Below, in pieces: positions 44,114 through 53,760 of a DNA stretch of 64,000 bases (its first letter is position 1; every line of letters begins with the position of its first letter). The DNA comes from Microbulbifer agarilyticus S89. GTDB taxonomy: Bacteria > Pseudomonadota > Gammaproteobacteria > Pseudomonadales > Cellvibrionaceae. The notes under the pieces were generated by a model. It searched no databases and was not told where the DNA came from. It saw only the letters and a list, made by a program, of their open reading frames with translations. A program made the position numbers and the translations under genes. The DNA is taken from contig NZ_AFPJ01000036.1 of assembly GCF_000220505.1 (NCBI RefSeq), positions 62,001-126,000 of the forward strand, read 5' to 3'.

Positions 44114-45050
44114 ATGGAGTTTTTTCGTTAACTACTAGCGGATAAGTTTTGTGTTCGGTGGGTTGAAACAGCAGTGGAAAGAACTGTCCATCCATCGTCT
44201 CGCCGCTCGGTACCACGGGAATCCCTTCCAAAAGAGCAGCGGATGTATCGGACCGTGTACCATCGGCAAATACATTTAACACAAACGCGCGCCGCGCCCG
44301 GTCCGAATTATTTGCATAGGAGCCATGTACCATCAGTGGATGGTGAAAGCTACCGTAGCCCCGCGGCATCTTCACCGCAACAGGGTTCTCCAATTGACGA
44401 CGCTGCTCCGGATTAAGAAAGGCTTCTATTCCCTGCATGTCACCGGCCAGTTCGGGTTTTTCCAGCAGCCCCCAGTGGTGGCTCCCAGGGATGTAATGCA
44501 GGCAGCCATTTTCGGTATTGGCATCATCCAGGCCTACCCAGCAGGTGAGGTGTTGCATTGGGATAGTGCGCGTCCAATAACTGTAGTCCTGATGCCAAGC
44601 AACTACGCCGCCATGGCGTGCGGGCTTGCAAAATAGCTGGTCGTGCCAGAAGCGCACCGCACGGTTGCCCAAGAGCTGAGAGACCGGTACCAGAAAGCGA
44701 GGGTTCCACAGCAAATCGTGAAAGTGCGGCGCGATGCGCCAGTGCCCCAGAGAGTGAAACAGTACTTGGTTAGCGTTGCTGGATTCATTGCTGTGAAACT
44801 CGTGGAAGAGGGCGTTCTGAGGGTGCGCGGGATCCACGATCTCATTCAGCTCTGCGCGCAATGCGCCGATGTAATCATCGTCCAGCATGGGGACGCCGCT
44901 GACAAAACCGAATTCCTGAAAGTGTGTGAGCTGGTCTGTGTCGAGTTTGTAAGCATCCCAGTCACAGGTCTGCCAGTGCCGGCGCATGCGCTCGGTCAGT
45001 GGCTCATGTACCAGTGACAGGTCTGTCGGCTGGGTACTGCTTGTTGCCAT
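44112..45050 (-). CDS. Phytanoyl-CoA dioxygenase (PhyH) family protein
   Basis: A 312-residue Fe(II)/2-oxoglutarate-dependent oxygenase. The iron triad is visible as His153-x-Asp155 in AWHQDYSYW and His242 in LMVHGSYANN, and the 2-oxoglutarate-binding arginine is in DRARRAFVLN. PHYIPGSHHWGLL-type segments are typical. Members hydroxylate many small molecules. It is divergent from the AraC gene at 45172 with 121 bases between and may be controlled by it. Substrate unknown; lipid, sugar or osmolyte are all possible. Confidence 0.87.
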   Translation of the reverse strand: MATSSTQPTDLSLVHEPLTERMRRHWQTCDWDAYKLDTDQLTHFQEFGFVSGVPMLDDDYIGALRAELNEIVDPAHPQNALFHEFHSNESSNANQVLFHSLGHWRIAPHFHDLLWNPRFLVPVSQLLGNRAVRFWHDQLFCKPARHGGVVAWHQDYSYWTRTIPMQHLTCWVGLDDANTENGCLHYIPGSHHWGLLEKPELAGDMQGIEAFLNPEQRRQLENPVAVKMPRGYGSFHHPLMVHGSYANNSDRARRAFVLNVFADGTRSDTSAALLEGIPVVPSGETMDGQFFPLLFQPTEHKTYPLVVNEKTP

Positions 45051-45171
45051 CCTGTCGCCCTCAAATAGATAGCCGTTGGTTGCGGTATTTCTAGCGATGG
45101 CAGGTTTGTATGTATACTATTTTTCAGTTTTTCATCGGAAATTTATTTAAATTATAAAAAATAGGTAAATT

Positions 45172-46014
45172 TTGCGCGCACACCTGGAACGTATCACGCC
45201 GCAAGTGGGCAGCTCTGTTCATGGCCTCTGTGTCTCGGAGCCACAGTTTCCGGCGCCCTGGCATTTTCACGCGCAGTTCGAGCTGACGTATATTCGGCGT
45301 GGCTCCGGTGTCCGCCATGTTGGTAGCAGTATGGAGCCATTTGCACCGGGAGACCTGGTGCTGATCGGACCGAACCTGCCACACCGCTGGGAAAGCAGCG
45401 GCGGCGAAGCGTCCATGGTCGCCGACGCGGCACAAGCACTGGTGCTGCAGTGGCCGCAGGAGTTGATACCGCCCGGGCTGGAGCTGGTTGCCATCCATGA
45501 GTTATTGCAGCAGGCCGCGCACGGGGTTGTGTTTGAAAATGGCCGTAACAGGAATTTTGCAAACGCGCTGCATTCTGTCATCGAGGGCAGCGGGCTCGAC
45601 CGGTTGCTGCGGCTATTGCGGTTACTTGAAGACCTGTCGCAGAGTCGCCTGCGGGTGTTGTCGGCGGATGATTTTCAATACGACCTCCAGGAAAATAGCG
45701 ATAGCCGCCTGAACAGCGTGCTGGATTTTGTTCGGCACAATTACCACCGTAAAGTTACCCTGGCCGAGGCAGCGGCAGCCTGTGAATTGAGTAGCCAGGC
45801 ATTTGCGCGTTTTTTTCAGCGGGTAATGAACCGCACCTTCTTCGAATATCTTACCGAATACCGGATCCACCTGGCCTGCCAGCAGTTGCGGCAGGGCAGT
45901 GACCCGGTGGCGGTCATTGCTGACCGCTGTGGTATTCCCTCTCTTCCCCTGTTCCACCGCCAGTTCAAGAAGTACCGCGGAACCACTCCGCTGGCTTACC
46001 GCAAATCCGGCTGA
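45172..46014 (+). CDS. AraC family transcriptional regulator
   Basis: A 280-residue regulator with an N-terminal cupin sensor domain (WHFHAQFELTYIRRGSG and FAPGDLVLIGPNLPHRWES) and a C-terminal double-HTH AraC domain (LNSVLDFVRHNYHRKVTLAEAAAAC, FQRVMNRTFFEYLTEYRI and PLFHRQFKKYRGTTPLAYR, each in outline). The start is a TTG with an AGG-containing site upstream. It is divergent from the PhyH gene. Its promoter region has no TGATY array, so this pair is probably a separate control unit within the locus. Confidence 0.88.
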   Translation: MRAHLERITPQVGSSVHGLCVSEPQFPAPWHFHAQFELTYIRRGSGVRHVGSSMEPFAPGDLVLIGPNLPHRWESSGGEASMVADAAQALVLQWPQELIPPGLELVAIHELLQQAAHGVVFENGRNRNFANALHSVIEGSGLDRLLRLLRLLEDLSQSRLRVLSADDFQYDLQENSDSRLNSVLDFVRHNYHRKVTLAEAAAACELSSQAFARFFQRVMNRTFFEYLTEYRIHLACQQLRQGSDPVAVIADRCGIPSLPLFHRQFKKYRGTTPLAYRKSG

Positions 46015-46147
46015 GTTGAGTTGGGCGGGGCAGTCGGGCGATCCGTCGGCCAGGTAATGTGTGCGCCGACCGGGTTCGCAGTTCCGGTTACTCGTTGCTG
46101 AAACACTTGACTTTCTACATTCCAATGGTTCATTTTCGTTCGTTATC

Positions 46148-46172
46148 GATCACAAGCGATCATTTGTGGTCG
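46148..46172 (-). promoter_or_regulatory. Phased TGATY operator array C
   Basis: Half-sites GATCA at 46148 and 46158 and GGTCG at 46168 on the plus strand, exactly 10 bases apart; read on the minus strand these are CGACC, TGATC and TGATC. It lies about 60 bases before the secreted propeller gene. Confidence 0.55.
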
Positions 46173-46230
46173 TAAATGGTGCGAATTTACGCTGTTTTGC
46201 ATAGAAAATAATCAATAAGAAGCCAAAGCG

Positions 46231-49200
46231 ATGAACATACTCAAACTCAGAAAACGGGTGACGCTGATTCTGGCGTCATTTATGACACTGCTGTTGATGG
46301 CGTTGCCATTGGGAGTGAGTGCCCAGTGGACGTCCATAAACCCGGGTGCCGGTGGTCAGGTGCAGGATGTGGTGGCCGACCCGAATATCAATCAGCGGCT
46401 GATTCTGGCCTCCGATATGGAAGGTATTTACGAATCACTCGACAACGGTGGATCCTGGCATGCCAAGGGCGAACTGCATCAGAACCGGGTGTATGCGGTG
46501 GCCATCCCCGAGCAGTCGGGCAACCAGAAAATGTACGTGGGCACCTTGTTCGGTTTGGAAGTATCCAACGATGGCGGTGACAGTTTCACCCTCGTCGAAG
46601 ACACTAAGAAGAAATCCATCGGAGCCATTGCCATCCACCCAACCAACAAAAATATTGTGTTGGCCGCGGTGGGTTGGAAAGACGACTACGACGATGCCGG
46701 CGGCGGCAACCGCTTTTATAGCCTGTTTGGTATGTCAAAAGGTGGCAAGGTTATCGTCTTCAAGTCAATCGATGGCGGTGCCTCCTGGAGCCAGAAATCC
46801 ACCGCCAACAGTTTTGGTGACCGCAACGTTTTCGCGATGACGTTCAATCCGGCCAATGGCAACGAGGTTTTTCTGGCCTCGGATGCCGGGGTGTTCAGAT
46901 CGAGCAATGCTGGTGATTCCTGGAACCAGGTGAGTGCGCCTGCCGGCACCAACGGCCAGGCGAAAGGGCTGGATGTAAGCCCGGATGGCAAAGTGGTTTA
47001 CGCGGTGTATCAAACCAATGCGGCGGCTAACAGCGGGCTCGACCAGGGCGAAAACCTGGAGACTGCCATTTTTGCTTCGCGCACATCCAGTATCGCCTGG
47101 CAGAGTGTCACCGGAAGCCTGCCGAACTACAGCTTTTGGCAGCCTGAAGTCGACCCTCGCTCTACTGGCAGCGCCCATAAAATGATTGTGTCCATGGACC
47201 AAGAGCGCAAGGGCGTCTACGAGGCAAGCATTAACTGGAACAGCAGCTACAGCAGTGCGTCCCCCAGCAGTGTGTCCTGGAACCAGGTCTGGACCGAAAG
47301 CGATGTGCTGGACGGTTGGGATGTTGGCAAGCCCAATGCGCGTTTCGCCCATTACACACCCAACTCCGCCGGCTGGGCGCGGGCCATCTGGTCGACGCAA
47401 AACCAGACGATATACCGCGGAGACTGGAACGGTTCCAGCTACAACTGGGTCAATCGCTACAGTTACACCACCAATCAGTATTTTGCCGATTACTACGGAA
47501 TCCCCATTGCAACTTACGGTAGCCGCGGTACCGAAAGTACCTACACCTGGGATATCGATGCACACGGTAACTACGTCATCCAGGGGATGGGTGATAACGG
47601 ACCTGTAGAGAGCTGGGATGGTGGCGCCACCTGGAGCAATGTCTGGATGCGCCAGAACGGTTTTCTGTCTGATGTGCAGGCGGTGGAAATTGCCGATGCC
47701 TGGGGTAAAAAAGTGGTACTTGCGCAAATGGCGGCCGGTTTCGGCGGGCATGCCGGCACGGGCAATCTGTATATCAAGCATCTCGACCAGTTTTCGCCGG
47801 CGGACGAGTGGGAATTCTACGCTGGTGGCAGTGAGTGGCGTGGTGGCGTGCCCAATGGCCTCATCAGTGATATTGCCGAGTCACCGGCCAAACCCGGGAA
47901 GGTATTTATTTTCTCCCGTGGCTATGGCCTCTACATGCAAAGTGATGTGGGTTGGGGCTACAACGAGCATGAGCAGGGCAACCAGCCGTGGTTCAATAAA
48001 ATCTCCAACGGTGTAGCTGACCAGATTGCATCGGTCAAAAAAATTGCCCCGCACCCAACCAATGAAAACATTGTCTACCTGAGCTCGGTGAGTGGTGATA
48101 CCGGGGTTTTTAAAGGTGAGTTCGCCAACGACAGCTGGTCCTGGTCGAAGATATACAACGGCGGCGGCTGGGATGCAGAAGTCTATGCCTGGGAAAACAA
48201 TGGTCAGGTGATTCTGTTCTATTCGGGCAAGAGCTATCAGGACGGAGATGGTGATCACTTTGTCGGCGCCATCTCACTGGATGAGGGCGCCACCTGGAAA
48301 ACCGTGCTGAAGAGTGCGGACACCCGCGCCCTGACCAGCCACAGCTGGTACAACACCGTGACCGGCGGCAGTAACAGCTACAGCTTCAAGTTCAGCAACA
48401 AAGGGGGGCTGACCGGCTACGACAACAAGGTGGTCATGGCGCATTACGACCATACCCTGCAGAAAACCTATGCCGTGATGGAGGGGACCATTACCGGCAC
48501 CTCCACCCAGAACGCGAGTGTTTCCTGGGCAGATATTACCGGTGACCTCCACTTTGGCGGCCTGACAACGGCACGGGTGGTTGAGAGCGGCGGTGATCGT
48601 TTCCTGTATGTCTCCACCGCAGGTGCCGGTGCCTGGCGCAAGCAGCTGGGCGGGTCGTCCGAGGTGATTCCCACCGGCGTGACCATTAGCGGTTGCCCCA
48701 GTGCGGACCTGTCCGTGGATCAGACGGTCTCGCTGTCTGCAGATGTATCCCCTTCGAATGCAACCAACAAGTCGGTCGCCTGGAGCTCATCCAATCCGGC
48801 GGTTGCCACCGTGAATTCCAGCGGATTGGTTTCGGCTGAGGCCGCGGGCTCGGCCACCATTACAGTGACGACGGTGAGTGGTAACCGCAGTGCCACCTGT
48901 CCAGTCTCAGTCGCCGCTGACAGCAGCGATACGCTGGTGACGGTACGCGCACGGATGGCGCTGGGCAGTAACGATACGCTGCAGTTGCGGGTGGATGATG
49001 TCACTGTCCATTCCTGGACGATCTCCGGCAGCAGTTATGCGGATTACTCCGTAGCCAAGCCGGTCGATGGCAACGTCAAACTGTACTTCCCGGATAACGG
49101 CACCGATATCGAGGTGGATTATCTGCGGATTGATGGCACCACCTATCAGGCGGAAGATCAGGCCATCAACACCTCTGCGTGGATGAATGGTTCCTGTGGT

Positions 49201-49974
49201 GGCGGTGGCTACGCCCAGATCATGCACTGCCCTGGATACATCGACTTCGGCAGCATCAGCGCGGGTGGGGCTGGCCCTGGTGATATCCCGGTGACCGGGG
49301 TCGCGGTGAACAACTGCTCCAACCCTGCACTCAGTGTTGGCGAAACCTTTGACTTCAATGCCACGGTTTCGCCGGCTGATGCCACGGACTCATCGGTTAC
49401 CTGGAGCTCCAGTAATACCGGTGTCGCCAGTGTGGATGGCGCAGGTGTTGTTACCGCGTTGTCGGCGGGCAGTGCCAGCATTACCGTCACCACCAACGAT
49501 GGCGGCTTCGCCAGTGGCTGCTCAGTGAGCGTGACCAGCGGAGGCTGGCAGCCCACCGCGTACCGTTACCTGATGCTCTACGGCTACGGAACCGTGCAGC
49601 TGGATGTGACGATGCAGCAGATCCACTGGATGGTGGGTGGCCAGTCTTACCCGGATCCGAAACTGACCTGGAGCACCAAGTCCCAGGTAACTTCCAGCAC
49701 CAATGGCAGCAACGACTATGCCGCATTCGACAACACCAATGTGGGTTGGAATATCGGGAATAATTTCCCGGCGTGGATCAAGATCGACCTGGGTGCAGGC
49801 AACGAGATTGCGCCCGATGCCATCAAGCTGAAACCCAATGCCGATAATCGGGGTTTCTCGTCCTTTGAGGTCTTTGGTTCCAACAACAACAGTGACTGGA
49901 CCTCGATCTACTATAAAAGTGGGCTGACAAGCTCGGACTATTCCGGCCTGACAACCTTCTCGTTTTCCAACTGA
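46231..49974 (+). CDS. Secreted beta-propeller (GH74/VPS10-like) protein with binding modules
   Basis: A 1247-residue exported protein; signal peptide to about residue 31 (LGVSAQ). Residues 32-800 are a beta-propeller with repeated S-x-D-x-G-x-S/T-W Asp-box motifs, resembling GH74 and VPS10/sortilin folds. A distinctive SDMEGIY motif sits at residues 61-67. Then follow a BIG2-like domain (about 810-890), a CBM60-like calcium-dependent carbohydrate-binding domain (about 900-1010, ending NTSAWMNGSCGGGG ... HCPGYIDFG), a second BIG2-like domain, and an F5/8-type C (discoidin) domain to the end. It probably binds and attacks polysaccharide outside the cell; catalytic residues cannot be assigned. 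Confidence 0.82.
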   Translation: MNILKLRKRVTLILASFMTLLLMALPLGVSAQWTSINPGAGGQVQDVVADPNINQRLILASDMEGIYESLDNGGSWHAKGELHQNRVYAVAIPEQSGNQKMYVGTLFGLEVSNDGGDSFTLVEDTKKKSIGAIAIHPTNKNIVLAAVGWKDDYDDAGGGNRFYSLFGMSKGGKVIVFKSIDGGASWSQKSTANSFGDRNVFAMTFNPANGNEVFLASDAGVFRSSNAGDSWNQVSAPAGTNGQAKGLDVSPDGKVVYAVYQTNAAANSGLDQGENLETAIFASRTSSIAWQSVTGSLPNYSFWQPEVDPRSTGSAHKMIVSMDQERKGVYEASINWNSSYSSASPSSVSWNQVWTESDVLDGWDVGKPNARFAHYTPNSAGWARAIWSTQNQTIYRGDWNGSSYNWVNRYSYTTNQYFADYYGIPIATYGSRGTESTYTWDIDAHGNYVIQGMGDNGPVESWDGGATWSNVWMRQNGFLSDVQAVEIADAWGKKVVLAQMAAGFGGHAGTGNLYIKHLDQFSPADEWEFYAGGSEWRGGVPNGLISDIAESPAKPGKVFIFSRGYGLYMQSDVGWGYNEHEQGNQPWFNKISNGVADQIASVKKIAPHPTNENIVYLSSVSGDTGVFKGEFANDSWSWSKIYNGGGWDAEVYAWENNGQVILFYSGKSYQDGDGDHFVGAISLDEGATWKTVLKSADTRALTSHSWYNTVTGGSNSYSFKFSNKGGLTGYDNKVVMAHYDHTLQKTYAVMEGTITGTSTQNASVSWADITGDLHFGGLTTARVVESGGDRFLYVSTAGAGAWRKQLGGSSEVIPTGVTISGCPSADLSVDQTVSLSADVSPSNATNKSVAWSSSNPAVATVNSSGLVSAEAAGSATITVTTVSGNRSATCPVSVAADSSDTLVTVRARMALGSNDTLQLRVDDVTVHSWTISGSSYADYSVAKPVDGNVKLYFPDNGTDIEVDYLRIDGTTYQAEDQAINTSAWMNGSCGGGGYAQIMHCPGYIDFGSISAGGAGPGDIPVTGVAVNNCSNPALSVGETFDFNATVSPADATDSSVTWSSSNTGVASVDGAGVVTALSAGSASITVTTNDGGFASGCSVSVTSGGWQPTAYRYLMLYGYGTVQLDVTMQQIHWMVGGQSYPDPKLTWSTKSQVTSSTNGSNDYAAFDNTNVGWNIGNNFPAWIKIDLGAGNEIAPDAIKLKPNADNRGFSSFEVFGSNNNSDWTSIYYKSGLTSSDYSGLTTFSFSN

Positions 49975-50004
49975 TCGCTGGTTTGCCAGCAAGCTAGACG
50001 AAAC

Positions 50005-50033
50005 GGGGGAGCCTTAGCAGGCTCCCCTTTTTT
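50005..50033 (+). terminator. Rho-independent terminator
   Basis: Inverted repeat GGGGAGCC / GGCTCCCC with loop TTAGCA and a T6 tract, 31 bases after the propeller gene stop codon. Confidence 0.9.
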
Positions 50034-50188
50034 GTTCGCTAAGGTGGCTCGGCAGTAAGGTCGCGTAAACGAAAGGGTGGGGGAGGGAGGATGCGAAGGC
50101 GCCTGTCTAGGAGTATTCTGGCGCCATGATTGAAGGCGTTGTCGCTGTCTGGAGCGCATACCAATCGTTGACACCGCGATCCCTGCGT

Positions 50189-50232
50189 GATCAAATTCGA
50201 TCGAAATAAATCATAATAAATCATTGCGATCG
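50189..50232 (-). promoter_or_regulatory. Phased TGATY operator array D
   Basis: Five half-sites: GATCA 50189, GATCG 50199, AATCA 50209, AATCA 50219 and GATCG 50228, spacing 10, 10, 10 and 9 bases. It is about 100 bases before the GH127-like gene, in the 357-base gap that otherwise contains only the terminator at 50005. Confidence 0.6.
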
Positions 50233-50334
50233 CTGCATCTCATCCCGTCCGTTCACAGCGGTAAATCCGAGGGATACCTGAGTGAGCGATGGCTACGCAT
50301 CTGTCGTAGTACAGAGCAGATAGTGGAGATGAGT

Positions 50335-52062
50335 ATGCGTATCGAGACCCGCCAGGTGCTGTTCAACCCGCAGAGAATTCTGGGTGACGAGCAGCTCGCC
50401 AGTAGCTTTCATTTGCATGGAGAATGGGGGGATCGTTGCGGCCTCTCCATATTCCGTACCGTGGCGCAGCCACCGTATTCGGAAGACTACCTGCTCGGTC
50501 AGATCGTCAACGACGACGGCCGCTGGACCAATTTTCCCTGTTGCCATGGTGATGTTGCTGGACGCTGGATCTGGGCTCACGCACTGGCCACCTCCAATGA
50601 CCCGGGCAATCCGCCAGAGTATCTGAAATCACTCGTCGACAAGGCCATTGCTTTACAGCAGGCCGATGGGCATTACGGCAATGCGACCATCAAGCCGGGT
50701 GTCGAGACAATGCTGGGGGCCTACGGCAATGGCTGGATGCTTCAGGGGATTGCGAGTTATGCGCGAGTGCATGGTGGCGAGGCAGTGCTTGCGGCTTTGC
50801 GCGCGCATGTCGATTGGTACATTGACCAGTACGAGTACTGGGAAGATGTATCGCGGAAAATCTCCGAACGCGGTACAGAGTTTTACGCAGTAACCCCAAG
50901 CGGATATTTTCATGGGCTCAACGGATTGATTGAAGCCCACAAAGTTCTGCAGGATGAGCAGATCCTTGAGCTCGCCAAAAAGATAATTGATCTGGCGCCT
51001 CCGCTTGAGGAGGCGGACCACTCCCACTCTTACCTGACCATTCGTCGCGGCTGTCTGGCGTATGCTGAGCAAGTAGGGGATGAAGCGTTGCTCAATCGGG
51101 TGATGGGGGAGCTGGAGCAAGTCTGGCAGGAATTTGTATTGGAAGCGGGCGGTATTCCCGAGCGCTTTCGACATTTCGAGGATGACGCCCACATTGATGA
51201 CGAGGGTTGCTCCCACTCCGACTGGATTCTGCTTTGCCTCAAGTTGCACAAGCTGACAGCGGAAAAGCGCTGGCTGGACCGCGCCATCCTGTGCATCGAA
51301 AACCAGTTCTTCTACAACCAGACCATTAATGGTGGGTTTGGCGCGCGCCTGATTCTGAAAAACAGTTATCTGCAGATGGGTAAAGAAGGTTACTGGTGCT
51401 GCTCACTGTACGGGCCGGCGGCCATGTTGGAAGCGGCCAGCTACCTGACGCGCATCGAAGGGAATACTCTCAACCTTTTGTATCCACTGGAAGGTGAGCT
51501 GTCATTCGGGGACAACCGGGTGCGCCTCAAATGGAGAGACGATCTGCAAGAGTACTCGGTCGATCTGTCCGACGCACCGGATATTGATGATGTGCAGTTG
51601 TATCAGCCCCACTGGATGCGGGCCAGCCAGACTGCTGAAGCGGGATGCCACCGTTTTCAGGTTCAATGGCAATTCTGGAACGGCCTCCCCGAGCGTGCAC
51701 CCGAGCCGGTATCTCCCGAAGAGGGTGGGCGTTACACACAATTTCTCGGCCCGTGGATGATGGTGTCCCGCCCCAATAAAGCCAGCGCATACCCACAAGT
51801 TCCCATGGCGCAGCTGCGCGAGACTGGTCAAGCCCGAGGGCTGGAAGTGCGCCCAATGCGCAAGCTGCCACAGTCGGACAAAAGCCTCAGCGTGGTCATG
51901 GCTTCCGATGTGGAAGTCAGCATGTATGACGTATTTTCCTGGGCCTCTGACAAGCCAGATACGCTGCGGCTATATCCCCTGAAAGATAAGGAAAGCCCGG
52001 ATAGCGCACGATCCTGGTTCTCGGCAGCTCCATACGGTGACAAGTGCTGCGACAAAGAATAA
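50335..52062 (+). CDS. GH127/GH146-like (DUF1680-type) glycoside hydrolase, cytoplasmic
   Basis: A 575-residue protein without a signal peptide. Helix-rich repeats (residues 70-330) suggest an (alpha/alpha)6 barrel and a beta-sandwich follows. The zinc-site pattern of GH127 beta-L-arabinofuranosidases (Glu-x-Cys plus a Cys-Cys pair, the latter carrying the nucleophile) is matched by Glu290-Gly-Cys292 and Cys355-Cys356 in YWCCSLYG. The substrate may be an arabinoside or rhamnoside brought in by the next gene's transporter. ATG 50335 is chosen because GGAG lies 6 bases upstream; longer starts lack this. Family-level call is moderate. Confidence 0.72.
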   Translation: MRIETRQVLFNPQRILGDEQLASSFHLHGEWGDRCGLSIFRTVAQPPYSEDYLLGQIVNDDGRWTNFPCCHGDVAGRWIWAHALATSNDPGNPPEYLKSLVDKAIALQQADGHYGNATIKPGVETMLGAYGNGWMLQGIASYARVHGGEAVLAALRAHVDWYIDQYEYWEDVSRKISERGTEFYAVTPSGYFHGLNGLIEAHKVLQDEQILELAKKIIDLAPPLEEADHSHSYLTIRRGCLAYAEQVGDEALLNRVMGELEQVWQEFVLEAGGIPERFRHFEDDAHIDDEGCSHSDWILLCLKLHKLTAEKRWLDRAILCIENQFFYNQTINGGFGARLILKNSYLQMGKEGYWCCSLYGPAAMLEAASYLTRIEGNTLNLLYPLEGELSFGDNRVRLKWRDDLQEYSVDLSDAPDIDDVQLYQPHWMRASQTAEAGCHRFQVQWQFWNGLPERAPEPVSPEEGGRYTQFLGPWMMVSRPNKASAYPQVPMAQLRETGQARGLEVRPMRKLPQSDKSLSVVMASDVEVSMYDVFSWASDKPDTLRLYPLKDKESPDSARSWFSAAPYGDKCCDKE

Positions 52063-52125
52063 AGCGGTGATTGATTAAAATTAGTCGGTTACTAGACAAC
52101 AGTCGGTAAAAACGGAATAACCATA

Positions 52126-53619
52126 ATGAATACTACTACCGCAACTGATACCCACCCCGGCGCTGGCCAAGCGTCCGGTGGTGACCTGGCCACGGGGCCT
52201 GCGCGCTCGCGCAAACGCGACGTCTGGTTTTATGCCCTTGGCGATGGCGGCTCAGCGATCCCGCTTCTGACCATCGGCAACTTCGCCATGATTTTTTACA
52301 CCCAGGCGTTAGGGCTTCCGGCGGCGCTGGCGGCGTTGGCTCTGGGTATTACAACCTTGTGGGACGCGGTAACGGATCCGGTGATGGGGTTTGTCAGCGA
52401 TAACACCCGCAGCCGCTATGGACGGCGCCACCTCTACATGCTGGTTGGCGGCCTGGCGACCAGTGTCTCTTTATATTCGTTATGGTCCGTACCCGAATTC
52501 TTTATGGCCAGCAACGCGCTGCTGTTTACCTACCTGCTCGTTGCAAACCTCATTTTGCGCACAGCGGTCACCGTATTCGTGGTGCCGTTTACCGCGCTCG
52601 GGTTTGAAATCTGCAAGACCTATGAATCCCGTGCCAGCCTGCAGTCGGTGCGCATGGTGGTGAATATGGCGATCAACTTCACCTTTGGTGCCATGGCCTG
52701 GAGTCTGTTTTTCCAGGATGGCACCAATGCCGATGGCTCCCGCCTGGATGGCACCAAGATTCTTGAAAATTACGAGACCATGGGGCTGGTCATCAGCCTG
52801 GGCACGGCCGCGCTGGTGTTACTCTGTTGTTACCTGACAAGGAAATTTATTGTTGATTCCCGCAACATGGAAATGCACGGGAATGGCCTGAAGGATTTCT
52901 TCGCGACCGTATGGGGCATCCTCAAAGACCCACATGCCAACAAGATTTTTATGTTCTACGCGGTCGCCCAGGTCGGCGTCGGGTTAACGGCCCAGATGCA
53001 GATCTACACCTATATCGACTACATGGGGCTGAATGCTTTCCAGAAATCGTTTGTGCACGGCTCCACCATGGTGGGTTTTACCCTGGGCTCATTGGCGATT
53101 ATCCCGCTGGTCAAGCGCATCGAGAAGCGTACCCTGTGCAAGCTCGCGGTATTGATCAGCGCCGTGTCTGGCGTAGCCATGTACTTCCTGTTCGGCCAAA
53201 CCGGGTCCCTCGAAACCATCGCCAAAGGTGGTGAGTGGGCAGTGTCCATAAGCTTTGGTGTGTTCCAGGGGCTCTATTGGCTGGGCTGCGGCATCATCAT
53301 TCCCCTGGCGGTATCGATGATCGCCGACGTGTCGGAAATGAACTTCCGCAAAACCGGGGTGCTGCGGGACGGTTCCTACTCTGCCATGTTCAGCTTCATC
53401 CTGAAAGCCGCGACCTCCGTTGGCCTGTTGGTGAGTGGTTTTGCGCTCACCTTGATGGGGTATGTGGAAGGGGTGACCAAGCAGGAGCTAGAGGTGGCGC
53501 AGTCCATTGCAAACTTTACCTTCTTGGGAGGTCCGGCAATCATGGCACTGTCCCTGCTGTTCCTTGCGCGCTATCGCGTTGATCGCAGCGAAGTGACAAA
53601 CCTTCAGCAAGCGAATTAA
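52126..53619 (+). CDS. GPH-family (MelB-like) sugar transporter
   Basis: A 497-residue MFS transporter of the glycoside-pentoside-hexuronide:cation symporter family, with about 12 hydrophobic segments. Motifs seen are YALGDGGSAIPL near the N-terminus and TTLWDAVTDPVMGFVSDNTRSRYGRRH (in outline), the family's sugar/cation motif. A hydrophilic 30-residue N-terminal tail precedes TM1. It lies 63 bases after the GH127-like gene and probably imports the oligosaccharide or methylated sugar that enzyme processes. Confidence 0.88.
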   Translation: MNTTTATDTHPGAGQASGGDLATGPARSRKRDVWFYALGDGGSAIPLLTIGNFAMIFYTQALGLPAALAALALGITTLWDAVTDPVMGFVSDNTRSRYGRRHLYMLVGGLATSVSLYSLWSVPEFFMASNALLFTYLLVANLILRTAVTVFVVPFTALGFEICKTYESRASLQSVRMVVNMAINFTFGAMAWSLFFQDGTNADGSRLDGTKILENYETMGLVISLGTAALVLLCCYLTRKFIVDSRNMEMHGNGLKDFFATVWGILKDPHANKIFMFYAVAQVGVGLTAQMQIYTYIDYMGLNAFQKSFVHGSTMVGFTLGSLAIIPLVKRIEKRTLCKLAVLISAVSGVAMYFLFGQTGSLETIAKGGEWAVSISFGVFQGLYWLGCGIIIPLAVSMIADVSEMNFRKTGVLRDGSYSAMFSFILKAATSVGLLVSGFALTLMGYVEGVTKQELEVAQSIANFTFLGGPAIMALSLLFLARYRVDRSEVTNLQQAN

Positions 53620-53657
53620 AGACTCTCTCGAGATTAACTTGTAACTGACGTTCTTTT

Positions 53658-53690
53658 AAAAACGCCACGCTCTGCCGTGGCGTTTTTGTT
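53658..53690 (+). terminator. Rho-independent terminator
   Basis: Inverted repeat AAAACGCCACG / CGTGGCGTTTTT with loop CTCTGC and T tract, after the GPH transporter gene. Confidence 0.88.
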
Positions 53691-53760
53691 ACGGCGCTAC
53701 TGAATGGTTTCGCGCCGGATGTTCCGGCCATCAGCCGTGCGCGAGTACTGGAGGAAAATA

